From Vibrio porteresiae DSM 19223 (GTDB lineage Bacteria > Pseudomonadota > Gammaproteobacteria > Enterobacterales > Vibrionaceae), in the NCBI RefSeq assembly GCF_024347055.1, contig NZ_AP024896.1:1178001-1242000 (forward strand): a DNA stretch of 64,000 bases, written 5' to 3'. The translations under genes and the position numbers were made by a program. How positions within the stretch are numbered: the stretch's first letter is position 1; every line of letters starts with the position of its first letter. Shown piece by piece: positions 36,362 through 46,000 of this stretch. Under the pieces are notes generated by a model. That model was not told where the DNA came from, searched no databases, and worked only from the letters and a program-made list of their open reading frames with translations.

Positions 36362-39300
36362 ATGCATAGCAAAGTTACAATTACACAAGAAAATATTAAT
36401 TTACCAACATGGACAACGGAGAAAGAAGATCCGAATCCTATGTTCTTGGAAAAGCGGGTTTATCAGGGCTCGTCTGGAGCAGTCTATCCTTACGGTGTTA
36501 TTGACCTGCTGACCGGGAAATGTGAAGAAAAAACCTATCATGCTATTTGGATGGAAAATGACTTTATCCGCATTATGTTACTCCCAGAGTTGGGCGGACG
36601 CATTCATCGTGCTTATGACAAAAAAATGGACCGCGACTTTGTTTATTATAATGAGGTAGTTAAACCAGCCCTTGTCGGTTTAGTGGGTCCTTGGATTTCT
36701 GGTGGGATTGAATTCAACTGGCCACAGCACCATCGTCCTACCACATTTATGCCTGTCGATATCAATATTCAAGAGAACGACAATGGGTCGACAACCGTAT
36801 GGCTGGGTGAGCTTGAACCTATGCGTGGGCTACAGGTTATGACGGGCTTCACTCTCTATCCTGATAAAGCCTTAATTGAGATTACTGGTAAAGTCTTTAA
36901 CCCAAACTTTACTCCGCGTCACTTTTTATGGTGGGCCAATCCAGCCGTCAAAGCGGGCGATGGACACCAGAGTGTTTTCCCACCTGACGTTACTGCGGTC
37001 TTTGATCACGGTCGTCGCGATGTTTCATCATTCCCGATTGCGCATGGTGAATACTACAAAGTCGATTACTCAGCTGGAGTAGATATTTCTCGCTACAAAA
37101 ACATCCCTGTGCCAACTTCTTACATGGCTGATAAATCGGACTACGATTTCGTTGGCGCTTGGCAACATGATGAAAATGGTGGCTTACTTCATGTGGCTGA
37201 TCACCATGTTTCACCTGGTAAAAAACAATGGACTTGGGGTTACGGTGATTTCGGCCAGGCTTGGGATAGAAACCTAACAGATAATAATGGTCCTTACATC
37301 GAGCTAATGACCGGTGTGTTTACCGATAACCAACCAGATTTTACATGGTTAGCGCCTTTTGAAGAAAAAGTGTTTGTCCAAAACTTTCTTCCATACAGTC
37401 AGTTAGGCACACTACAAAATGCAAACACGTCAGTCGCAATTAAGTTAGAACGCGATAAAGCATCACTGCAACTTGGCGTTTACGCTATCGAACCTCTTGA
37501 CAATATTTGTGTCGAGTTACGCGACGAAAAGAGTGTGCTTTGGTCAAAAACGATCTCTCTAGAACCGACGCAAGCTTGGCAACATACGATGACAGCCGAG
37601 TTTCCCCAACGCTTGACTTTAGCGGTAGTCAGTAGTGATGGGCAAGACATCTTGTCGTATCTTGAGCATATTCCAGAAGAGACACCATTGCCTTCGCCAG
37701 CCACTGCGCCAGCTCTACCAAATGAACTAACCAATTGTGAAGAACTCTTTCTTATTGGTCAGCATCTAGAGCAATATAACAACGCCAGTCGCTCACCATT
37801 TGATTACTATCTGCGCGCGCTGGAATTGGATGCGGATGACTATCGTTGTAATCTGGCTCTTGCAACACTTGAGTTCAATCGAGCCAACTGGTCAAAAGCA
37901 GAAAGCTACGCACAGAATGCCTTGAAACGTGCCACTAAACTGAATAAAAATCCAAAATCTGGCGAGGCGAGTCACGTCCTTGCTGCAGCTCGGGAAAAAT
38001 TGGGACAACGCCAAAAGGCCTACGACGACTACTTTAAATCCAGTTGGAGTGGAGATTGCCGCGATTCAGCATTCTACAACCTTGCTCGTCTTGCATTAAT
38101 GGATGGTGATATTGTTAAAGCCACCGACTTCTGTAAGCAGAGCCTTCGTTTCAATGGTTGTAACAATATGGCGATGGCGCTTTATGCTCTGTTGCTCAAT
38201 CAGCAAGATAAACGTGACGAAGCATTAGCATACGTAGCGGAACAACTAAAAGATTACCCGTTAAGTTACGTTCTTCACTACGTAAGATATTCAATTGAAA
38301 AAACGGCAGATTCATTCGATAAACTAACAGCAATCGTTAATGATCGCGGTATTAACTCATCATTACTTGCTGGCTGGTTAGTGAATCTAGGTATGCGTAC
38401 AGAAGCTCTAGAACTTCTCACAGCGCTCGATAACCAAGAGACGATTCCATTACTGTGGCGTGCAGCATTAACTCAAAACCCTCAAGAACGCGACACATTG
38501 GTTGAAGCAGCTCAAAGCAATTTCGCTCAAAAAGTTCGCTTTCCAAACTTGATTGAGGAAGTGGAAATGTTACGTTCACTCCCTGAGTGCGGGTTCGCTC
38601 AATATTTATTAGGGTGCTTTTATTACAGCAAAAAACTTTATGATGAAGCCGTTAATCGTTGGCAGTTTACATTACAAGAAAACCCAAGTTTTGCTCCAGC
38701 ACACCGCTTAATGGGGATTTGGGCTTGGAATAAATTGGGCAGTTTTGATCAAGCCGAACGTGAGCTGAAAATGGCGATCGAATTAGAACCACGTAATCCA
38801 CGTTTACTATTTGAGCTTGACCATCTTTACAAAATTAATGCTAAGTCAGTTGAATTTAGATTAGAGGCATTGAAAGATAAAATTGATGTTGCATTAATTC
38901 GTGATGATTTGACCTCGGAAATGCTGACGATGTGGAATATTCAAGGCCAATTTGAATTGGCGGAGAAAACATTGTCGCAACGCAAATATCATCCTTGGGA
39001 AGGAGGCGAAGGTCGCGTTACAGGCCAATACATCATCAATAAACAACGTATTGCCATTGAAGCGATGAATAATGGTCAATTTGAATATGCTCACGACGTG
39101 TTAAAAGAAGCATTAGCCTATCCTCTCAATCTTGGAGAAGGACGCCTTGCTGGCCAAAGCGATAATGATATTTGGTATTTGTTGGGTAAATGCTCAGAGG
39201 CTATGGATAACGTCGAACTTGCAGAAGTTGAGTATAAGCAGGCGCTTAAAGGCGGCTCTAGTCTAAGTGCAGGAAGATACTATAACGACCAACCTGTCGA

Positions 39301-39646
39301 CTATCTTTTCTATCAAGCGATGTCTTATAAAAAGCTTGGGCAGAAAGATCGCGCAGAAAAAATGTTTCATGACTTTATTGAATGGGGATATGAACATAGT
39401 AACGATATAGTAAAAAGTGATTTCTTTGCCGTTTCACTTCCTGACCTAATTGTTTTGGACAGTGATCCTCAAGTGAAACATAAACAGCACTGTTTATTTG
39501 TCTCTGCACTCGGTTATTTAGGCCTTGGCGATATTGGTAAATTTAATGAATACTCGCAAGAACTCCTAAAGATTAACCCAGCACATGATAAGTTGCACCT
39601 AATTACTTTATGCAATCAACATGGATTATTTGACTCTAATCGGTAA
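36362..39646 (+). CDS. DUF5107-TPR protein (carbohydrate locus, function unknown)
   Basis: Large cytoplasmic protein of 1,094 residues with no signal peptide. Residues about 15-340 match the DUF5107 domain, a mutarotase-like beta-sandwich fold (LLPELGGRIHRAYDK, GGIEFNWPQHHRP, GFTLYPDKALIEI, WWANPAVKAG). A further beta domain (about 345-430) is followed by many tetratricopeptide repeats to the C-terminus (for example ALELDADDYRCNLALATLEF, APAHRLMGIWAW). The conserved His/Glu/Trp residues suggest a sugar-binding or enzymatic cleft. The start ATG 36362 has GGAG nine bases upstream; a TTG start would add six residues. I do not know a proven reaction for this family. It is common in polysaccharide-utilisation loci, where it may process oligosaccharides. 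Confidence 0.8.
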   Translation: MHSKVTITQENINLPTWTTEKEDPNPMFLEKRVYQGSSGAVYPYGVIDLLTGKCEEKTYHAIWMENDFIRIMLLPELGGRIHRAYDKKMDRDFVYYNEVVKPALVGLVGPWISGGIEFNWPQHHRPTTFMPVDINIQENDNGSTTVWLGELEPMRGLQVMTGFTLYPDKALIEITGKVFNPNFTPRHFLWWANPAVKAGDGHQSVFPPDVTAVFDHGRRDVSSFPIAHGEYYKVDYSAGVDISRYKNIPVPTSYMADKSDYDFVGAWQHDENGGLLHVADHHVSPGKKQWTWGYGDFGQAWDRNLTDNNGPYIELMTGVFTDNQPDFTWLAPFEEKVFVQNFLPYSQLGTLQNANTSVAIKLERDKASLQLGVYAIEPLDNICVELRDEKSVLWSKTISLEPTQAWQHTMTAEFPQRLTLAVVSSDGQDILSYLEHIPEETPLPSPATAPALPNELTNCEELFLIGQHLEQYNNASRSPFDYYLRALELDADDYRCNLALATLEFNRANWSKAESYAQNALKRATKLNKNPKSGEASHVLAAAREKLGQRQKAYDDYFKSSWSGDCRDSAFYNLARLALMDGDIVKATDFCKQSLRFNGCNNMAMALYALLLNQQDKRDEALAYVAEQLKDYPLSYVLHYVRYSIEKTADSFDKLTAIVNDRGINSSLLAGWLVNLGMRTEALELLTALDNQETIPLLWRAALTQNPQERDTLVEAAQSNFAQKVRFPNLIEEVEMLRSLPECGFAQYLLGCFYYSKKLYDEAVNRWQFTLQENPSFAPAHRLMGIWAWNKLGSFDQAERELKMAIELEPRNPRLLFELDHLYKINAKSVEFRLEALKDKIDVALIRDDLTSEMLTMWNIQGQFELAEKTLSQRKYHPWEGGEGRVTGQYIINKQRIAIEAMNNGQFEYAHDVLKEALAYPLNLGEGRLAGQSDNDIWYLLGKCSEAMDNVELAEVEYKQALKGGSSLSAGRYYNDQPVDYLFYQAMSYKKLGQKDRAEKMFHDFIEWGYEHSNDIVKSDFFAVSLPDLIVLDSDPQVKHKQHCLFVSALGYLGLGDIGKFNEYSQELLKINPAHDKLHLITLCNQHGLFDSNR

Positions 39647-39709
39647 TATTCACAGGTTTTGAAATAGGATATTAACGAAATATATTTTCATTCACTTACT
39701 TAGCACTAT

Positions 39710-39743
39710 GGCAATGTCAGTTATTTGTATAACTGACATTGCC
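39710..39743. other. Perfect 15-bp hairpin
   Basis: Stem GGCAATGTCAGTTAT / ATAACTGACATTGCC with loop TTGT, in the 174-bp gap after the DUF5107-TPR gene and before the esterase. No T-run on either side. It may be a terminator lacking a U-tract or an RNA-stability element. Confidence 0.6.
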
Positions 39744-39820
39744 CGTTACAGTTCCAACATTTCAGAAATAGCCTAAAAAACCCTATAGATATTGACTTTA
39801 AATATACCTAAGAGGTCTAT

Positions 39821-40891
39821 ATGTATCTTAAAACAATAATAAGTACAATTTTATTACTCATCTGTAATAGCGCTATAGCCATGATTATTCCTCCAGAAAA
39901 TCACCATTATTCCTATACCGGAAGAATCGATTTTTCATCACCCAAAACCCCAGTGATCAGTTGGCCAGGTACCAGCATCAAAGCTCGATTTACGGGTAGC
40001 TATTTGGCCATCTTGCTCGATGATCATGAAGGAAAAAACTTTTTCAATGTCATTATTGATGGGGATGATCTGACTCCGTACGTCGTTCAAGCTGAAAAGG
40101 GTAAACACAAATACGTTATCGCCACTTCACTTTCGACAGGTGAGCATCAAATGGAAATTTATAAGAGAACGGAAGGAGAAGATGGACTAACCACGTTCCT
40201 AGGTATTGAACTTGCAGATAACGCAACCTTACTGCCTGCCCCACCTAAGCCAATAAGACGAATTGAGTTTTATGGTGATTCAATTACTTCAGGACTAGCC
40301 ATCGAAGCAGCAATTAACGGCAATGAAAAAATTGGCGCAGAAAAAAATAACTATCTCACCTACAGTTCAATTGCAGGTCGCGATCTCAATGCTGAGGTGC
40401 ATACCATTTCTCAAAGTGGCATCGGATTGATGCACAGTTGGTTTGACTTCACTATGTTTGATTTTTATGACCAATTGAATGCAGATGGTAACAATAACAG
40501 TCACTGGGATTTTTCAAAATGGACACCCGATGTCGTTGTGGTCAACCTATTACAAAATGATAGCTGGATTTACGACACGCTGACCGAAAAGCCAAGCGTT
40601 AACGCAATCGTTGAAAATTATCTCTCTTTTATTCGGCTATTAAGAGAAAAATATCCAAACACCTATATTATTTGTGCTCTCGGCAGCATGGATGCAACGC
40701 GACCAAACTCGCCTTGGCCAAGCTACATAACATCTGCGGTAAAAATACTCAATAGCCAATATAAAGATGAAAAAGTCACTACTCTATTTTTCAAATTTAA
40801 TGGCTATGCAGCCCATCCAAGGCAAGCACAAAATAGAGAAAATGCACAATTGTTAGAACAAGCGATCCGAGAACTCACCCACTGGAACTAA
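39821..40891 (+). CDS. Secreted CE2-like SGNH esterase
   Basis: Exported carbohydrate esterase of 356 residues with a signal peptide (YLKTIISTILLLICNSAIA). Residues about 25-135 form an N-terminal beta-sandwich (SWPGTSIKARFTGSYL) and about 145-355 an SGNH hydrolase domain: catalytic Ser in FYGDSITSG, Gly/Asn blocks (SQSGIG, LLQNDS) and the catalytic His in GYAAHP. This layout is that of CE2 acetyl esterases, which deacetylate xylan or other glycans. Beside a rhamnosidase it may remove acetyl groups from pectin, by inference. Confidence 0.82.
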   Translation: MYLKTIISTILLLICNSAIAMIIPPENHHYSYTGRIDFSSPKTPVISWPGTSIKARFTGSYLAILLDDHEGKNFFNVIIDGDDLTPYVVQAEKGKHKYVIATSLSTGEHQMEIYKRTEGEDGLTTFLGIELADNATLLPAPPKPIRRIEFYGDSITSGLAIEAAINGNEKIGAEKNNYLTYSSIAGRDLNAEVHTISQSGIGLMHSWFDFTMFDFYDQLNADGNNNSHWDFSKWTPDVVVVNLLQNDSWIYDTLTEKPSVNAIVENYLSFIRLLREKYPNTYIICALGSMDATRPNSPWPSYITSAVKILNSQYKDEKVTTLFFKFNGYAAHPRQAQNRENAQLLEQAIRELTHWN

Positions 40892-40896
40892 TAATT

Positions 40897-40930
40897 AGCG
40901 ACACTAAGCACGCAATCACTTAGTGTCGCT
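40897..40930. terminator. Bidirectional hairpin terminator
   Basis: Perfect 12-bp stem AGCGACACTAAG / CTTAGTGTCGCT with a 10-nt loop between the convergent esterase and SLH-porin genes. Confidence 0.75.
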
Positions 40931-40952
40931 CTAGTCGATCAGTAGTAGCCAA

Positions 40953-42377
40953 TTAAATTTCTACGTACACCGCCCAGTTAAAGACGCTCGCGTGAGAATT
41001 ATCTGAAATTTGCTTATCCCACGGCATATAGGATGTTCGCATTTGCACACCCTTGAATACCGCATAGTCCAAACCAAAGCGAACCCCTTTTAAACCTACC
41101 GCATTGGAAATACCTCTATCACCATCAGGCCCCAAAGTGGCATTAGTTCCTACGTAGTGATAGTCCGTATAAATATGGTATGAACCTTTTTCTTTACTAT
41201 CCATGAAACCTTTGCTGATTTTAATGCTATACAATTTATCTTGCGTATCGTCATTTGATTTAGCACCGGTCAAATTTAATAGCCAGTCATCAACAATTGG
41301 CTGCTTAATTTGAAGTTCATTGATGTGATACATGTAGTTATTGGTTTTATCGTTGATATGCCAACTGACGCCACCAACATAAGTATTACCAATATCACCA
41401 AAAGCTGAAAATACTAATGCATCATTGTGATAACTGAACCCATGGTTATACACCAAATCCAGTACACCGTATTGTGCAGCGACATTCACCTTACCCAATT
41501 GGTTAAATAGGCTAATGCCTTTTAGTCCGTTGTTATAAACCCAGTTATCATTACGTACACCAATCCACTGATAACCAAGCACTGCTGTGGTTCCTGTATC
41601 AAATACGTTTTGACCAATCAAAGCCGCCCCATTACTCGACATCCCAGGAGCGGTATCTAGTGTTGAGCGAAAATCGTTATAAGCCCCATTTAAAGGTCCT
41701 TCATTGGGGCGATACAAAAATTCAAAGTGATAACCCCATTGGTCATTAATATCACCGTATAAACTCATACGTACATCTTGATATAAATGACTGTGCTTGC
41801 CAGTTCCTCTATCCACGTTATCGTAATAACTTTTAATGATGGCGCCGAAATTCGGTAAGTGATCCAGTTTTAACTTGTCATGCTCAGTAAATGGGACAGT
41901 GCCAACTTGGATTGGATGCTGCTTTGATTGAGCGTCCTTATTATCCACTTGTAGATTCGTCGCTGCTGTAGTTTGCATTTCTGCAGCCGGTTGTGAACTT
42001 TGCGCTGTAATGGTATTCGTGCTAGACGTCGTTGCCTGTTTGCGACGAACCCCAATAGCTTTAAGATCTTCGCTGTATTCGATCAATAGTCGATCAATTG
42101 ACGCCTTATCGGCAGCCGTCGCAGCATCGTATTTGGATAGAGCCTTAGCCACCAGCACAGCCATATGATATCTATCCATATTATTCTCAGCGTAATTTTC
42201 ATCTGAGTCGATTACGCCATCCTTTAATAACTTATTGAGTTCGCTATAAGACCAATGATTTGCAGGAACACTATCAAATGGGGTTATAAAATTGGATGCA
42301 AGTGCGTCATGTCCGACAGTGGCAAGTGTAATACTCAAAAATACAGCTATCCTGTTTTTATTTATAATCTTAATCAT
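40953..42377 (-). CDS. Outer-membrane porin with an S-layer-homology domain
   Basis: Exported protein of 474 residues. A signal peptide (about 1-27) is followed by an SLH domain (about 33-110: FDSVPANHWSYSELNKLLKDGVI, then MDRYHMAVLVAKAL), a short coiled or Thr/Gln-rich linker (about 120-165) and a beta-barrel (about 175-474) with a final aromatic pattern (WAVYVEI). SLH porins tether the outer membrane to the cell wall in Negativicutes and cyanobacteria; it is notable here. Its leader carries a RAT motif and a terminator, so its expression is probably antitermination-controlled. It converges with the esterase gene; substrate unknown. Confidence 0.75.
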   Translation of the reverse strand: MIKIINKNRIAVFLSITLATVGHDALASNFITPFDSVPANHWSYSELNKLLKDGVIDSDENYAENNMDRYHMAVLVAKALSKYDAATAADKASIDRLLIEYSEDLKAIGVRRKQATTSSTNTITAQSSQPAAEMQTTAATNLQVDNKDAQSKQHPIQVGTVPFTEHDKLKLDHLPNFGAIIKSYYDNVDRGTGKHSHLYQDVRMSLYGDINDQWGYHFEFLYRPNEGPLNGAYNDFRSTLDTAPGMSSNGAALIGQNVFDTGTTAVLGYQWIGVRNDNWVYNNGLKGISLFNQLGKVNVAAQYGVLDLVYNHGFSYHNDALVFSAFGDIGNTYVGGVSWHINDKTNNYMYHINELQIKQPIVDDWLLNLTGAKSNDDTQDKLYSIKISKGFMDSKEKGSYHIYTDYHYVGTNATLGPDGDRGISNAVGLKGVRFGLDYAVFKGVQMRTSYMPWDKQISDNSHASVFNWAVYVEI

Positions 42378-42502
42378 AATATTTTATTCCTAATGAATCA
42401 TATTGGTTATTGAAAATAAAAAACCCGGAGAAAACCAGGACATTTAAAGTAATAAAAATAACTTTTAAGAATGAAGCAAGGCAAATTTTACGCATAAAAA
42501 AA

Positions 42503-42542
42503 CCTGAATCCCATTGCTAATAATTAGCAATAAAGATTCAGG
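42503..42542 (-). terminator. Leader terminator (attenuator) of the SLH-porin gene
   Basis: On the minus strand a long stem CCTGAATC / GATTCAGG with an inner stem TTGCTAA / TTAGCAA, followed by seven T (42496-42502). It lies between the porin start and its promoter, and its 5' arm overlaps the RAT motif, so by default transcription should stop here. Confidence 0.88.
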
Positions 42543-42569
42543 TCTTGCCCAAATAACTGGTTACAACCC
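42541..42569 (-). promoter_or_regulatory. RAT (BglG-type antiterminator) in the SLH-porin leader
   Basis: A 29-nt minus-strand motif starting GGGTTGTAAC and ending GGGCAAGACC, the same length as the SacY/LicT/BglG RAT (GGATTGTTAC...GGCAAAACC or GGCAAGACC). Its 3' CC overlaps the first bases of the terminator stem, as required for antitermination. Confidence 0.8.
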
Positions 42570-42902
42570 TGTTGGCAAAATAGCGTAATAGTAGAACACC
42601 CTTACGCGGTGAATAATAAACAAATACGATTAATCGACAATAGAAATATATGACCTGTGTGACAAGCATCGCTAAATGTCGCAACTATGTGACCAAAATC
42701 TAAATTTTAACTAAACTCAGTTAACTATAAAATTTGACAAAATAATTAGATTTAAATTTTAAAAAATAAAATAGTAATAAAAATAAGACAATTTGATATA
42801 TATCAAATATAAAATCATTTGAGATTCGTTATTATTTAAATAGCTTCAATTTTGTTTTGCATTTTTTACTAACAAAAACCTATTAGGTGCCTAAATTATC
42901 CC
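42570..42902. other. Divergent AT-rich promoter region
   Basis: About 330 very AT-rich bp between two RAT/terminator modules that face away from each other. It must hold both promoters. No gene was seen. Two imperfect CRP-like half-sites (TGTGA) lie around 42650-42710 but are not convincing. Confidence 0.5.
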
Positions 42903-42933
42903 GGGATTGTTATCATTTTATTGAGCATAACCC
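42903..42933 (+). promoter_or_regulatory. RAT (BglG-type antiterminator) in the GH106 leader
   Basis: A 31-nt motif starting GGGATTGTTA and ending GCATAACCC, closely like the second RAT of the IIBC PTS leader (GGGATTGTTAC...GCATAACCC). Its 3' bases AACCC are also the first bases of the terminator stem that follows. Confidence 0.82.
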
Positions 42934-42978
42934 AGAGATACCTTTACTAATCAATGGTGGGGAATCTCTGGGTTTTTT
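42929..42978 (+). terminator. Leader terminator (attenuator) of the GH106 gene
   Basis: Perfect 11-bp stem AACCCAGAGAT / ATCTCTGGGTT, loop of 24 nt, followed by a T-run. It stands about 105 bp upstream of the start codon, so transcription would stop here unless antitermination occurs. Confidence 0.92.
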
Positions 42979-43083
42979 ATTGCCAATATTTAATCGATAG
43001 TGAAGAAAAAATAGGGCGAGCGACAAGTATAACGGCTCCAATTTTGACTAAATTAGCTATTTCTAAACACATGGAAATTGAAT

Positions 43084-46000
43084 ATGACCAAAAGAAATGA
43101 AAAGAAAAAGAACTATTTACTCTGTTTACTTGCAGCCTCCGTTTCATTAGGAATTCACCAACAAGTCATGGCTTCAACATCCACTGAAACCGTGTTGGAA
43201 CAAGGATTTGAAACGCCGCCCCATTCTGCTAGACCTCTGGTTTGGTGGCATTGGATGAATGGCAATATCACCAAAGATGGAATAGATAAAGATTTAGAGT
43301 GGATGCACAAAGTCGGTATCGGTGGTGTGCATAATTTCGATGCGAGTATGTCAACGCCACAAATCGTCGCCAAACGCCTCAGTTTTATGAGCCCGGATTG
43401 GCAAGATGCCTTTCGCCACGCTGTGCAAAAGGCCGATAGCTTCGGTATGGACTTCGGTATCGCTTCATCTGCGGGTTGGAGCGAAACAGGCGGCCCTTGG
43501 GTTAAGCCTAAAGATGGGATGAAAAAAGTCGTTTGGTCCACTTTGGTGGTTAAAGGCGGCTCCGTGGTGACACAAAAATTGCCAGACTCCCCTGCCACGA
43601 CTGGCCCTTTCCAAGAGATTCCCGGTTCAGCACTGTTTGAGAAAAATGGCGAAAAAACATCAGCACCAATGGCAACAGGTACAATTGGTGTATTTGCCGT
43701 TCCAGTTACTCACGCCGCGATCACAACCAAACATTCTGTCTTAGTTAATGGCCAAGCTGTCGATGCTCACGCTTTACAAGATAATGATTTACAAACATCG
43801 ATTTCTGTCCCTCTTGATAATGAAAACCACGCGACCTTTGTCGTTAACTATGATAAGCCAGTGAAGATCCGCTCCGCACGTCTGATGATCAAAGATGGTC
43901 GCATGCCTTTTGCTCCAGAACGTTTTAAGGCAGAGCTTCAAGCACGCGTTGGGGATGAGTGGCAAAGCTTGGGCATTTTTCCACTTTATGAAACCACAAC
44001 AACACTGGGTTTTGACGCCGTGAATGCGCAACAGTATCGCGTAGTGATGACCCCTCTACCTGCGCTTTCCTCTGCAGGCCTGCTAGGTGCCACTCAAGGC
44101 GCGCAAGTAATAGAACTGTTTCCGCCAGCAGCAACTAAAAATGTGGATGTTTTAGATTTCCAACTTTCCTCTGAAGCGCAGATTACGCAATTTGAAGCCA
44201 AAGCGGGTTTTGCCACCGTGCATAATTACTATGACATCGCGAACAACTTTAGTGAACAAGGTGTCGACGTTAACCAAATCATCGACTTAACAGATAAGGT
44301 GTCGCCAAACGGCGAAATTAACTGGGTTCCGCCTAAGGGACAGGATTGGGAAATTATTCATCTTGGTTGGTCGTTAACAGGCAAAACAAACCACCCTGCA
44401 ACGCCTGAAGCGACAGGGCTTGAAGTAGACAAATATGATCCTACGGCTGTTCATGATTACATCTCAACTTATCTTGATAAATACCAGGATGTTGTAGGTG
44501 AAAAATGGATGGGCAAACACGGTATCAACTCACTTGTTACTGACAGTTTAGAAATCGGTGCATCAAACTGGACACCGAAGCTACTTGAGGAGTTTAAGTC
44601 TCGTCGCGGTTATGACGCCAAACCATGGCTTCCCGCGCTCACTGGCGTACTAATTGGTACGCCAGCACAAAGTGACCAATTTTTATTTGATTACCGTGCC
44701 ACATTGGCGGAGTTGTTTGTTGAGTCGCATTATAAAACCATCGCTCAAGTGGCGCATGAGCGTGGATTAAAAGTGTTTGGCGAATCACTAGAAGATCAAC
44801 GCCCTACCTTAGGCGATGATATTGAGATGCGCCGCTGGACCGACGTGCCAATGGCCGCATTATGGAGTTATGATCGTCATACAGGGCCACGACCAGGTCT
44901 CTTAGGGGATATTCGCAGTGCGGCCTCTGCTGCTCACTTCTATGGTCAGAACTTGGTTGCCGCTGAGTCGATGACCTCGGCTTTCTCCCCTTGGTCATTT
45001 GCCCCTGCTGACCTAAAACGGGTCATTGACCTTGAATTTGCTTACGGTGTGAACCGTCCAGCGATTCATACCTCAGTACACCAACCCGTTGATGATAAAC
45101 AACCAGGACTATCTCTGTTCATCTTTGGTCAACATTTCAACCGACATGAAACATGGGCGGATATGGCGCGTCCGTGGGTGGATTACATTTCACGTAACTC
45201 TTACTTACTCCAGCAAGGACGCTACAACGCTGATGTTGCCATGTTCTACGGGGAAGATACGCCAGTGACCACAACCTATGCGGACGCGGTGCCGACGGAT
45301 TTACCGAAACATTTCGCTTATGATTTTGTTAACCGAGAAATGTTAAAGGAAATGAAAGTAGAAAAGAGTGGCGATCTGGTCGAATATGTCAGTCCAGGCG
45401 GTGCTCGTTACCGTGTCATAGCACTGTATGGCACTAGTGAACATATGACCTACTCGACCTTAACGCGTCTGAAAGCACTAGCAGACCAAGGGGGGCTAAT
45501 TGTAGGTAAGAAGCCTGTATCAACACCAAGCTTGAGTGATGACCAAGAAAAATTTGCTCAGCTTGTGGATCAAATTTGGTCAAAACCCAACGTGTTAGAT
45601 GAAGAAACCTCGCATCTCGATACCACTTTAGTTCACTTAGGAATGACCCAAGATGTGACAACGGCCAGTGATGCTCTAGAGAACGATAAGTTAATGTTCG
45701 TCCATCGTAAACTCGAGGATGGTGATCTCTACTACGTGAACAACCGCACCACTGATGCTTTGAAAGAACAAGTTACGTTTCGTGTTTCTGGTTACACACC
45801 AGAAATTTGGAATCCGGTTGATGGTAGCACTCGTCAAGTGTCGTACACCGTCAAAAATGGCGTCACGGTGGTAGATCTAGATTTGCAAGCAGAAGAGTCT
45901 CTGTACGTGGTGTTTGTTAATCGATCCAAAGTCACTCATCACATTGTCATGAAGCCAAAAGTCATCAACCGTGAGGTCGTTTCTGGACCATGGTCAGTGA

